In this document: piece after piece, positions 23,689 to 30,261 of the stretch
How positions within the stretch are numbered: the first letter of the stretch is position 1
How the letters are laid out: each line of letters opens with the position of its first letter
Assembly: GCA_947644325.1 (NCBI GenBank)
Contig: CANRZD010000008.1
Coordinates: 1 to 39,413 of the forward strand
From: an uncultured Clostridia bacterium
Lineage (GTDB): Bacteria; Bacillota; Clostridia; Oscillospirales; Acutalibacteraceae
DNA length: 39,413 bases
Direction: 5' to 3'
The notes under the pieces: model-generated
Told to the model about the DNA's origin: nothing
The model's database searches: none
Seen by the model: only the letters and a program-made list of their open reading frames with translations
Position numbers and translations under genes: made by a program

Positions 23689-24147
23689 ATGATAAAAATT
23701 TTATTCGTATGCACCGGCAACACCTGCCGCAGCCCTATGGCAGAGGGGCTTTTCCGCCGGATGGTGCGGCGGGAGGGGCTGGGGGCGCTTGTTCTGTGCC
23801 AGAGCGCGGGGCTCTCGGCGGTAGAGGGCCAGCCCGCCGCGGAGAACGCCGTGCTGGCCTGCGGCGAGTGGGGCGTGGACCTTACGGCCCACCGGGCCCG
23901 GCGGCTCACCGGGGAGGAGATCCCGGTGTGGAGCGCGTTCTTCACCATGTCTCAGACCCACGCCTACATTCTGGGGCAGGCCGGGGCCCCGCCCGAGCGC
24001 ATTTACGTGCCGGGGCTCATTGCCGACCCTTACGGCGGGGACCTCTCTGTGTACCGGGCCTGCCGGGATAAGCTGCAAAGGGAGCTGGAGATTTTCTTGG
24101 AAAAGCTGCGCCCCCACCTGCAGGCGCCCCCGGAGGCCGCTCTGTGA
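23689..24147 (+). CDS. Low-molecular-weight phosphatase, YwlE (protein-arginine phosphatase) type
   Basis: A 152-residue phosphatase with the catalytic loop VCTGNTCRSPMAEG: nucleophile C8, R14 and the acid aspartate in ADPYGGDLS near residue 110. The threonine at position C+4 (T12) is the residue that in Bacillus YwlE favours phospho-arginine over phospho-tyrosine, so arginine phosphatase activity, countering McsB, is plausible (inference). The frame is open further upstream, but those codons overlap the promoter. ATG 23689 has AAAGGA about ten bases upstream. It heads an operon with rimI and tsaD. Related phosphatases sit beside the TsaC gene in other Firmicutes. It shares GTGA with rimI. 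Confidence 0.85.
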   Translation: MIKILFVCTGNTCRSPMAEGLFRRMVRREGLGALVLCQSAGLSAVEGQPAAENAVLACGEWGVDLTAHRARRLTGEEIPVWSAFFTMSQTHAYILGQAGAPPERIYVPGLIADPYGGDLSVYRACRDKLQRELEIFLEKLRPHLQAPPEAAL

Positions 24148-24620
24148 CCCCGGAGATCGCCCCCCTGGCCCCCGCCCATCTGGGCGCTTTAGCGGAGATC
24201 GAGGCCCTGTGCTTCTCTCAGCCCTGGAGCCGGGAGGCTTTGGCGGAGGAGCTCGGCAGCCCCTGCGCCCGCTTTCTCACGGCCCTGGTAAACGGGGAGG
24301 CCGTGGGGTACGTGGGGGCCCACGCCGCCTGCGGCGAGTTCTACATGGACAACCTGGCCGTGCACCCGGCCCACAGGCGGCAGGGCGTGGCCCGGGCCCT
24401 GCTTCTGGCTCTCATCAGCCTTGCGGAAAGGGAGGGCGGGGCGTTCCTTACCCTGGAGGTGCGGCCCTCGAACGAAGCGGCCCTGGGGCTCTATCAGAGC
24501 CTGGGCTTTTGGGAAGCGGGGAGACGGAAGGGCTTTTACGAAAAGCCAAAGGAGGACGCGCTTATCCTGCGCCTTGACCTGCAAAAACCACAGAAGGGGG
24601 AAGCCCTATGCTCATCTTAG
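24144..24620 (+). CDS. rimI: Ribosomal protein S18 alanine N-acetyltransferase RimI
   Basis: A 158-residue GNAT acetyltransferase using acetyl-CoA. The acetyl-CoA motif is RRQGVARALLLAL (about 77-89), preceded by FYMDNLAVHP and followed by FLTLEVRPSNEAALGLYQSL and GFYEKPKEDALILRL, the RimI pattern. The GTG start lies in the phosphatase stop (GTGA) with CGGAGG about eight bases upstream. It overlaps tsaD by 13 bases, and the rimI-tsaD neighbourhood is very common in Firmicutes, which supports the specific name over a generic GNAT. Confidence 0.9.
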   Translation: MTPEIAPLAPAHLGALAEIEALCFSQPWSREALAEELGSPCARFLTALVNGEAVGYVGAHAACGEFYMDNLAVHPAHRRQGVARALLLALISLAEREGGAFLTLEVRPSNEAALGLYQSLGFWEAGRRKGFYEKPKEDALILRLDLQKPQKGEALCSS

Positions 24621-25648
24621 GCATTGAAAGCTCTTGCGACGAGACCGCCGCCGCGGTGGTGGAGGACGGCCGGAGGGTGCTGTCGTCGGTGATAGCCTCG
24701 CAGATAGACAGCCACAAAATATACGGCGGGGTAGTGCCGGAGATCGCCTCGCGGCTGCACAGCGAGGCCATTGTGGGCGTTGTTCGGGAGGCCCTGGCCC
24801 AAAGCGGCCGTGCCTTGCCGGACATGGACGCCATCGCCGTCACCTACGCCCCGGGGCTCATCGGGGCCCTGCTGGTGGGGGTAAACTTCGCAAAGGGACT
24901 GGCCCTGTCGTCGGGCCTGCCCCTGGTGCCCGTGCACCACCTGCGGGGGCACGTGGCCTCCAATTACCTCACAAGCCCCCAGCTTGCGCCGCCCTTTCTG
25001 TGCCTGGTGGTGTCCGGGGGGCATTCCCACATCGTGCAGGTGGAGGACTACACCCGCCTGAAGATCCTGGGCCGCACCCGGGACGACGCCGCCGGGGAAG
25101 CCTTTGACAAGGCGGCCCGGGCCATGGGCATTCCCTACCCCGGGGGGGTGGAGCTGGATAAGATCGCCGAGGGGGGCGACCCTACGGCCTACCCCCTGCC
25201 CAGGCCCCGGGTGGCCGGGGCTCCCTTGGACTACAGCTTCTCCGGGCTCAAGACGGCGGTGCTCAACACCCTGAATAACGCCCGCCAGAAGGGCCAGGAG
25301 GTCAGCGTGCCCGACCTGTGCGCAAGCTACCGGGCGGCCGTTGTAAGAAGCCTTGTGGAGACCTTCTTGAAGGCCGCCGAGCAGACCGGGGCTAAAAAGC
25401 TGGCCGTGGCCGGGGGCGTCTCCGCCAACCGGCTGCTGCGGCGGGAGCTCTCCCGGCTGTGCAAAGAGACGGGCCGCGAGCTTTTCCTGCCGGACCTGTC
25501 CCTTTGCGGGGACAACGCCGCCATGATTGCAAGCCAGGGGTACTACGAGTACCGGGCCGGGTGCGTGGCGGGCACAGGGCTCAACGCCTACGCCAATGTT
25601 TCTTTGGACATGGATTTTCGGGATGTGAAAGGAGAGGGTCGCCGATGA
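24608..25648 (+). CDS. tsaD: tRNA N6-adenosine threonylcarbamoyltransferase TsaD
   Basis: Catalytic subunit that transfers the threonylcarbamoyl group to A37 of ANN-decoding tRNAs, together with TsaB and TsaE. The 346-residue ASKHA-fold protein opens with LILGIESSCDETAAAVV, then ASRLHSEAI. It has the metal-binding VHHLRGHVASN (histidines near 111 and 116), VVSGGHSHIV, AGEAFDKAARAMGIPYPGG and VAGGVSANRLLR. All are canonical. TsaB and TsaE are not in the window. It shares ATGA with dtd. Confidence 0.97.
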   Translation: MLILGIESSCDETAAAVVEDGRRVLSSVIASQIDSHKIYGGVVPEIASRLHSEAIVGVVREALAQSGRALPDMDAIAVTYAPGLIGALLVGVNFAKGLALSSGLPLVPVHHLRGHVASNYLTSPQLAPPFLCLVVSGGHSHIVQVEDYTRLKILGRTRDDAAGEAFDKAARAMGIPYPGGVELDKIAEGGDPTAYPLPRPRVAGAPLDYSFSGLKTAVLNTLNNARQKGQEVSVPDLCASYRAAVVRSLVETFLKAAEQTGAKKLAVAGGVSANRLLRRELSRLCKETGRELFLPDLSLCGDNAAMIASQGYYEYRAGCVAGTGLNAYANVSLDMDFRDVKGEGRR

Positions 25649-26097
25649 GGGTAGTCATACAGCGGGTGAACCGCGCGGAGCTTACAGTGGAGGGCCTACC
25701 GCCCCGGCGCATCGGGGAGGGGCTGGTGGTCTTTCTGGGGGTGCTGCAGGGGGACGGGGAGGCCCAGGCGGATTTTCTGGCGGAGAAGATCCCCCACCTG
25801 CGCATCTTTAAGGATGAGGAGGACAAGATGAACCGCTCCCTTCTGGACGTGGGCGGGGAGATGCTTCTGGTGTCAAACTTCACCCTCTCCACCGACTGCA
25901 AGCGGGGCAGGCGCCCTTCCTTTGACAGGGCCGCCCCCCCGTCAGAGGCCCAGGCCCTCTATGAGCGGCTGGCAAGGCAGGCGCGGGCCCAGGGCATTCG
26001 GGTCGAGACCGGGGAATTCGGCGAGCACATGCACGTGCTGGTGGAAAACGACGGGCCCGTGAACATCATCATAGACACAGAGAAAATAGGCAAATAA
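25645..26097 (+). CDS. dtd: D-aminoacyl-tRNA deacylase
   Basis: Hydrolyses D-amino acids (and glycine) wrongly attached to tRNA. The 150-residue protein starts with MRVVIQRVNRAELTVEG and contains IPHLRIFKDEEDKMN, the LLVSNFTLSTDCKRGRRPSF block (usually SQFTL) and NDGPVNIIID near the C-terminus. The Gly-Pro that forms the cross-subunit cis-proline selectivity motif is present, but the threonine usual in GPVT is asparagine here. The start has AAAGGAGAGGG upstream and shares ATGA with tsaD. Both genes act on tRNA quality. Confidence 0.93.
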   Translation: MRVVIQRVNRAELTVEGLPPRRIGEGLVVFLGVLQGDGEAQADFLAEKIPHLRIFKDEEDKMNRSLLDVGGEMLLVSNFTLSTDCKRGRRPSFDRAAPPSEAQALYERLARQARAQGIRVETGEFGEHMHVLVENDGPVNIIIDTEKIGK

Positions 26098-26117
26098 TTC
26101 TTTTTCAGGAGGACTCT

Positions 26118-27002
26118 ATGCATAAGCTAGATAAAAACTTTCTCACACTTCTCATGGACAAGACCGGCTTCCCGGAGGAAGCGAAAACCTCTCTCTCAGA
26201 GAGCGCGGGGAAGGTGGACCCCCAGGCCCTGGAGCAGGCCCTGGACGCCTTTTACGCGGGGGGCTTCTCCATCAAGGACACCCAGCCCGCCATAGACGAA
26301 ATGGCCAAGGCCGCGGGCCTTTCCCCCTACACGGTGTGGATGGTCTTCCTCATGCAGGGGGCAAAGCACGCGAAGGCCGACTACGAAAAGAAGGGCGTTT
26401 CCGAAGACATCTTCTGGGACACCTTCTGCGACCTGCGCTACAAGGCCCTGGAGTGCATGGAAAACTACGGGGTGTGGGGGACGTTCGTGGCGTTCTGGTA
26501 TCCCATCTTCTTCTCCTGCGACATTGTGAAGCTAGGGCGCTTAGAGTACGAGACCGCCCCCTACGAGGGCCCGGAATTCACGAAAGCCGGCGTCACCGTA
26601 AAGCCCGGGGACATGGTGCAGAACATCCACATCCCCTCCAGCGGCGAGCCCTTTGATGCAGCCGCCCGCCTGGCTTCTTACAAGAAAGCCTATGAGTTCT
26701 TTAAGCCCCAGGGGCCCCTCGTGTGCATGTGCCACTCCTGGCTTTTGTTCCCGGAGTACAAAAAAATCCTGAAGCCCGGCTCCAACATCGCCTCCTTCCA
26801 GGAGGATTTCGATATCATAAAGACCGACACGGGCCGCTTTGGCGACGCCTGGCGGGTCTTCGGCCCGGAGCACGGCAAGCCCACAGAGGAGCTGCCCGAG
26901 CGCACCTCCATGCAGCGGGCCTTCAAGGGCCACCTGCTGGCAGGGGGAGAGACCGGCGAGGGCCTGGGCGTGCTGCTCTTTGACGGCGAAAAGCTCTTAT
27001 AA
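26118..27002 (+). CDS. GNAT-like acyltransferase-domain protein, function unknown
   Basis: A 294-residue soluble protein. An N-terminal helical part (about 1-110) is followed by a second part with WGTFVAFWYPIFFSCDIVKLGRLEYE (read in pieces, about 121-146), VQNIHIPSSGEPFD and LVCMCHSWLLFPEYKKIL. These resemble the paired NAT_N/GNAT_C domains of uncharacterised Firmicute proteins annotated as acyltransferases. The match is from memory of the family pattern and is not certain. It has a good Shine-Dalgarno (TCAGGAGG), a 20-base gap from dtd and a 15-base gap before the isomerase gene, so it is probably in the same operon. Substrate unknown. Confidence 0.5.
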   Translation: MHKLDKNFLTLLMDKTGFPEEAKTSLSESAGKVDPQALEQALDAFYAGGFSIKDTQPAIDEMAKAAGLSPYTVWMVFLMQGAKHAKADYEKKGVSEDIFWDTFCDLRYKALECMENYGVWGTFVAFWYPIFFSCDIVKLGRLEYETAPYEGPEFTKAGVTVKPGDMVQNIHIPSSGEPFDAAARLASYKKAYEFFKPQGPLVCMCHSWLLFPEYKKILKPGSNIASFQEDFDIIKTDTGRFGDAWRVFGPEHGKPTEELPERTSMQRAFKGHLLAGGETGEGLGVLLFDGEKLL

Positions 27003-27017
27003 AGGAGGGAAAACAGC

Positions 27018-27878
27018 ATGGAAAAGATCCTTTTGTCGGGGTTTTCCGACGAAATTGCCCCCAGCTTTGATGTGCAGCTGGCGGCGGTAAAAGAGATGGG
27101 CCTTACCCACATCGAGCTGCGCAGCGCCGACGGGGTCAATGTCTCTGACCTTTCCCCCTACCAGCTGGGGCAGGTAAAGGGCAAGCTGCACCGGGCAGGC
27201 ATACAGGTCTCGTCCATCGGGTCGCCGATCGGCAAGACGGGCATCGAGGAGGACTTCGGCCCCCACCTGGAGAAGTTCAAGCGCACCCTGGAGATACAGA
27301 AGGAGCTGGGCGCGCCCTATCTGCGCATGTTCAGCTTTTACCCGCCGGAGGGCGCGGACCCGGATGCTTATGAGGAAGAGGTCTTTCTGCGGGTGGCGGC
27401 GCTGATACGGGAGGCAAAGGAGTGGGACAGCGTACTGCTGCACGAAAACGAAAAGGCCATCTTCGGGGACACGGCCCCCCGGTGCCTTAGGCTCATGGAG
27501 GAGTTTTACAGCCCCTTCTTCCAGTGCGTGTTCGATTTCTCCAACTTCGTGGAGGTGGGCCAGGACACTTTGGAGGCCTATAAGCTCTTGAAGCCCTATA
27601 TCGCCTACATCCACGTGAAGGACTGCCTGTGGGAGGAAAAGCGCGTGGTGCCCGCGGGCGAGGGCGACGGGCATATCGCCGAAATTCTTAAGGACCTTAT
27701 TGGCGGGGGCTGGCGGGGCTTCTTGTCTTTAGAGCCCCACCTGACGGACTTTATGGGCCTGGCTTTACTGGAAAAGGACGTGAAAAAGCGCGGGGAAACG
27801 GACGGAAAAGCTGCCTTCCAGCGGGCCTTGGCGGCCCTGCGGGGGATATTGACAGACATACCGGGGGCGCTGGCATGA
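27018..27878 (+). CDS. Sugar phosphate isomerase/epimerase family (TIM barrel)
   Basis: A 286-residue protein of the xylose isomerase-like/AP endonuclease 2 superfamily. Visible features are SGFSDEIAPSFDVQLAAVKE and MGLTHIELRSADG at the N-terminus, a metal-binding glutamate/histidine set in VLLHENEKAIFGDT, FDFSNFVEVGQD, YIHVKDCLWEE and the late FLSLEPHLTDF. These fit the IolE/IolI-like divalent-metal barrel. It shares ATGA with the Gfo/Idh/MocA oxidoreductase gene. Such pairs usually process cyclitols, keto-sugars or unusual glycosides, so a joint sugar-processing role is likely, with substrate unknown. Confidence 0.85.
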   Translation: MEKILLSGFSDEIAPSFDVQLAAVKEMGLTHIELRSADGVNVSDLSPYQLGQVKGKLHRAGIQVSSIGSPIGKTGIEEDFGPHLEKFKRTLEIQKELGAPYLRMFSFYPPEGADPDAYEEEVFLRVAALIREAKEWDSVLLHENEKAIFGDTAPRCLRLMEEFYSPFFQCVFDFSNFVEVGQDTLEAYKLLKPYIAYIHVKDCLWEEKRVVPAGEGDGHIAEILKDLIGGGWRGFLSLEPHLTDFMGLALLEKDVKKRGETDGKAAFQRALAALRGILTDIPGALA

Positions 27879-28864
27879 GCCGGGTGAAAAGCGCCATCAT
27901 CGGCTGCGGGGGCATCGCCCAGGTGCACGGGGCGGTGCTGCATGGCATGGAGGGCGTGGAGCTTGCGGGCTTTGCGGACATCCTGCCGGAAAGGGCCCAT
28001 GCCATGGCGGAAAAGTACGGCGGCCGGGCCTATGGGGACTTTACGGAGCTTCTGGACCGCGAGCGCCCGGACGTCGTGCACCTGTGCACCCCCCACTACC
28101 TGCACACCCCCATGGCGGAGGCCTGCGCCGAAAGGGGCGTCCATGTGTTCACGGAAAAGCCCCCGGTCGTCAGCTGGGAACAGTGGGAACGCTTTCGGGC
28201 TTTAGAGGGCCGGGTGCGGGTGGGGGTCTGCTTTCAGAACCGCTATAACCGCAGCGTGCGGCTTTTGCGCGCTCTTCTGGAGGAGGGGAAGCCCGGGAAG
28301 GTGCTGGGGGCACGGGCCTTTGTCACCTGGCACCGGGAGGCCCCCTACTACACGGAAAGCGGCTGGCGGGGGAAGCTCGCCACCGAAGGGGGCGGGGCCC
28401 TTATCAACCAGTCCATCCACACCCTGGACCTGCTCACCCAGCTCATGGGCCCGGCCGGGGAGGCCCAGGGCAGCCTGTGCAACCGGCACCTGAAGGGCGT
28501 CACAGAGGTGGAGGACACTCTGGAGGCCGCCATCGATTTTGGGGAGGCCCGGGCCCTTTTCTACGCCACCACCAATTTCTGCGCCGATTCCCCGGTGTTT
28601 TTGGAGCTGGTGTGTGAAAACGGCACCCTGCGCATGGAGGAGGAAGAAGTCACTCTGCGCTGGGCGGACGGGACCAGAGAGCACCGCACCCTGCCCCCCG
28701 TGGGGGGCCTCACAGCGGGCAAGTCCTACTGGGGCCACAGCCACGGCCTGTGCATCCGGGATTTCTACCGCTGCGTAGAGACGGGCGAGCCCTTCCAGGG
28801 GGACATCCCCGGGGTGCGGGACACCATAGAGCTCATGCTGCGCATCTATGACAGCGCCCGCTGA
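27875..28864 (+). CDS. Gfo/Idh/MocA family NAD(P)-dependent oxidoreductase
   Basis: A 329-residue dehydrogenase. The N-terminal Rossmann fold has AIIGCGGIAQVHG (about 6-18) and ends with the family motif VFTEKPPVV (about 91-99, catalytic lysine of the EKP motif). The C-terminal alpha/beta domain has GGGALINQSIHTLDLL (about 172-187), where the conserved histidine assists catalysis. It starts inside the stop of the isomerase gene (ATGA), so the two are translationally coupled. Its C-terminal codons overlap the mutY start by 17 bases. The substrate cannot be told from the sequence. Confidence 0.9.
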   Translation: MSRVKSAIIGCGGIAQVHGAVLHGMEGVELAGFADILPERAHAMAEKYGGRAYGDFTELLDRERPDVVHLCTPHYLHTPMAEACAERGVHVFTEKPPVVSWEQWERFRALEGRVRVGVCFQNRYNRSVRLLRALLEEGKPGKVLGARAFVTWHREAPYYTESGWRGKLATEGGGALINQSIHTLDLLTQLMGPAGEAQGSLCNRHLKGVTEVEDTLEAAIDFGEARALFYATTNFCADSPVFLELVCENGTLRMEEEEVTLRWADGTREHRTLPPVGGLTAGKSYWGHSHGLCIRDFYRCVETGEPFQGDIPGVRDTIELMLRIYDSAR

Positions 28865-29906
28865 CACCCTGGCCCAGGCCGCCCGGGCCCTGACTAGCTG
28901 GTATGAAAAGGCGGCGCGCCCCCTGCCCTGGCGGGACGACCCCACCCCATACCGGGTGTGGGTGTCGGAGATCATGCTGCAGCAGACCCGCATTGAGGCG
29001 GTGAAGCCCTACTTTGCCCGGTTCATGGCGGCCCTGCCCAGTGTAGAGGCCCTGGCCTCTGCCCCGGAGGAGCAGGTGCTGAAGCTGTGGGAGGGCCTTG
29101 GCTACTACAGCCGGGCCCGCAACCTGCACAGGGCCGCGAAGCTGGTGGCGGAGGAACTGGGCGGAAAGCTTCCCTCTACGGCAAAGGGGCTTCTCACCCT
29201 GCCGGGGGTGGGGCCCTACACGGCGGGGGCCATAGCCTCCATCGCCTTCGGCGAGCTTTCCCCGGCTGTGGACGGCAACGTGCTGCGGGTGCTCTCCCGG
29301 CTTCTCTGCCGGGAGGAGGATATCACGTCCCCGGCGGCCAAAAAGCGGGCGGAGGAAGAGCTCTCCCGGGTGATGGAGCCCGGGCGGGGCGGCGCCCTCA
29401 ACGAGGCGCTGATGGAGCTGGGGGAAACGCTGTGCATCCCCGGCGCGCCCCGGTGCGGGGCCTGCCCCTTAGAGACCCTGTGCCTGGCCCGGGCCCGGGG
29501 CATGGAGGGGCTTTTGCCCATAAAAAAGCAAAAAAAGCCCCGCAGGATAGAGGAGCGCACCGTCTTTGCCCTGACCTGCGGGGGCCGCCTGGCCCTGCGC
29601 ATGCGCCCTGAGAAGGGGCTTCTGGCCGGGTTGTGGGAGTTGCCCTCCATAGAGGGCTTCACTGGGGAAGACGGGGCCCGGGAGGCCCTGGGGGACTGGG
29701 GCCTCCTGCCTCTTTCCCTGCGGCGGCTGGAGGATACGAGGCACATCTTCACCCACCTGGAGTGGCATATGCAGAACTGGGCCGCAGAAGTACAGGCGCC
29801 GGCCGGGGGCTTTACCTGGGTGAGCCCCCGGCAGCTGCGGGAGGAATTCCCCCTGCCCTCGGCCTTTTCGCCCCAGACCTTGACATCGGCGGGGTTTGTG
29901 CTATAA
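28848..29906 (+). CDS. mutY: A/G-specific adenine glycosylase MutY
   Basis: Removes adenine mispaired with 8-oxoguanine. The 352-residue protein has PLPWRDDPTPYRVWVSEIML with catalytic E41 followed by QQTR, the helix-hairpin-helix LPGVGPYTAGAIASIAFG, catalytic D142 in VDGNVLRVLSR and the 4Fe-4S ligands C196, C203, C206 and C212. The C-terminal part (about 230-352) is the NUDIX-like domain that recognises 8-oxoG (ETF-like LWELPSIEGF, HIFTHLEWHMQ). It overlaps the preceding gene by 17 bases. Its last codons contain a strong promoter (29880-29907). Confidence 0.96.
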   Translation: MTAPADTLAQAARALTSWYEKAARPLPWRDDPTPYRVWVSEIMLQQTRIEAVKPYFARFMAALPSVEALASAPEEQVLKLWEGLGYYSRARNLHRAAKLVAEELGGKLPSTAKGLLTLPGVGPYTAGAIASIAFGELSPAVDGNVLRVLSRLLCREEDITSPAAKKRAEEELSRVMEPGRGGALNEALMELGETLCIPGAPRCGACPLETLCLARARGMEGLLPIKKQKKPRRIEERTVFALTCGGRLALRMRPEKGLLAGLWELPSIEGFTGEDGAREALGDWGLLPLSLRRLEDTRHIFTHLEWHMQNWAAEVQAPAGGFTWVSPRQLREEFPLPSAFSPQTLTSAGFVL

Positions 29907-29907
29907 T
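29880..29907 (+). promoter_or_regulatory. Strong sigA-type promoter inside the 3' end of mutY
   Basis: TTGACA (29880-29885), 16-base spacer, TATAAT (29902-29907), both perfect, with TGTGC before the -10. Transcription would begin near 29914, in the gene-free interval, and run toward the terminator at 30148-30172. The mutY stop codon lies within the -10 box. Confidence 0.72.
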
Positions 29908-29931
29908 AAAGGTAGAAAGGACGCTGCCCCG

Positions 29932-29960
29932 TTGACGGTCAGCCCCCTCTTTTATCTAAT
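29932..29960 (+). promoter_or_regulatory. Second possible promoter for the antisense RNA
   Basis: TTGACG (29932-29937), 17-base spacer, TCTAAT (29955-29960). Each hexamer has one mismatch to consensus. The start site would be near 29967. Confidence 0.45.
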
Positions 29961-30001
29961 CAGTTTTTTTACAAACTGACCGTTCGGTGGCCGCCGAGCG
30001 G

Positions 30002-30085
30002 TCAGAATGCTCTTGGGGCTATGTAGATAAGCAGCAGAGCCGCCAGCACTACACATACTGCGAAACGCAGTATCCTTTGTCCCAT
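30002..30085 (-). CDS. Tiny hydrophobic protein (27 aa), toxin-like
   Basis: An 84-base frame starting ATG at 30085 and ending TGA at 30002-30004. The product begins MGQRILRF, has a hydrophobic stretch AVCVVLAALLLIYIA (about residues 9-23) and ends PRAF: one membrane helix flanked by basic residues, as in type I toxins and other bacterial micropeptides. The ribosome binding site is excellent (AAGGGGGTGAT, seven bases between AGGGGG and ATG). A near copy of that site stands 29 bases further upstream without a start codon. No clear minus-strand promoter is seen. The 3' side reads into a strong hairpin. I do not recognise a family. Chance is possible, but the start context is better than that of most genes here. 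Confidence 0.45.
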   Translation of the reverse strand: MGQRILRFAVCVVLAALLLIYIAPRAF

Positions 30086-30147
30086 CACATCACCCCCTTC
30101 CGGATAGAGTGAAAACCTTCACCTCCTTCCGGGCGGGGCCGACCGCC

Positions 30148-30172
30148 AAAGCCCCGCAATGGGGCTTTTTTT
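30148..30172 (+). terminator. Rho-independent terminator before the flippase gene
   Basis: AAAGCCCC (30148-30155) pairs with GGGGCTTT (30161-30168) around GCAAT, with T continuing to 30172. The T run faces the plus strand, so it ends the mutY operon and/or the short RNA that starts at the promoter in the end of mutY. Confidence 0.88.
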
Positions 30173-30187
30173 GCGCGGAAACGTCCC

Positions 30188-30216
30188 TTGACCTTTCCCG
30201 TTTTTTGGGGTACAAT
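30188..30216 (+). promoter_or_regulatory. sigA promoter of the flippase gene
   Basis: TTGACC (30188-30193), 17-base spacer, TACAAT (30211-30216). It lies 46 bases before ATG 30262 and rules out the in-frame GTG at 30109 as start. Confidence 0.8.
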
Positions 30217-30261
30217 AAACAAGATATGGTAAGAAAAATCCCCCAGGACGCAGGAGAGAGT

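Larger units (their letters stand above)
29914..30172 (+). ncRNA. Candidate structured RNA antisense to the small ORF
   Basis: The unit is bounded by a perfect-hexamer promoter (29880-29907), a second possible promoter (29932-29960) and a rho-independent terminator (30148-30172), and holds no convincing plus-strand coding frame. It would give an RNA of about 260 nt (or about 205 nt from the second promoter). A 12-bp stem with one G-U pair is at 29976-29982/29984-29987 with 29994-29997/29999-30005, and an 8-bp hairpin at 30055-30073. It covers the entire minus-strand ORF at 30002-30085 and its ribosome binding site, as an antitoxin RNA would. Expression is unproven. Confidence 0.5.

Noticed and set aside
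29932-29979. Short plus-strand TTG-initiated peptide in the mutY/flippase interval
   Set aside because: Only 15 codons, poor RBS spacing and overlap with the second promoter candidate. No reason to prefer it over noncoding RNA.
30109-30261. N-terminal extension of the flippase from GTG 30109
   Set aside because: The frame crosses a terminator and the promoter at 30188-30216; the conserved SpoVB/MurJ start lies at ATG 30262 with its own ribosome binding site.
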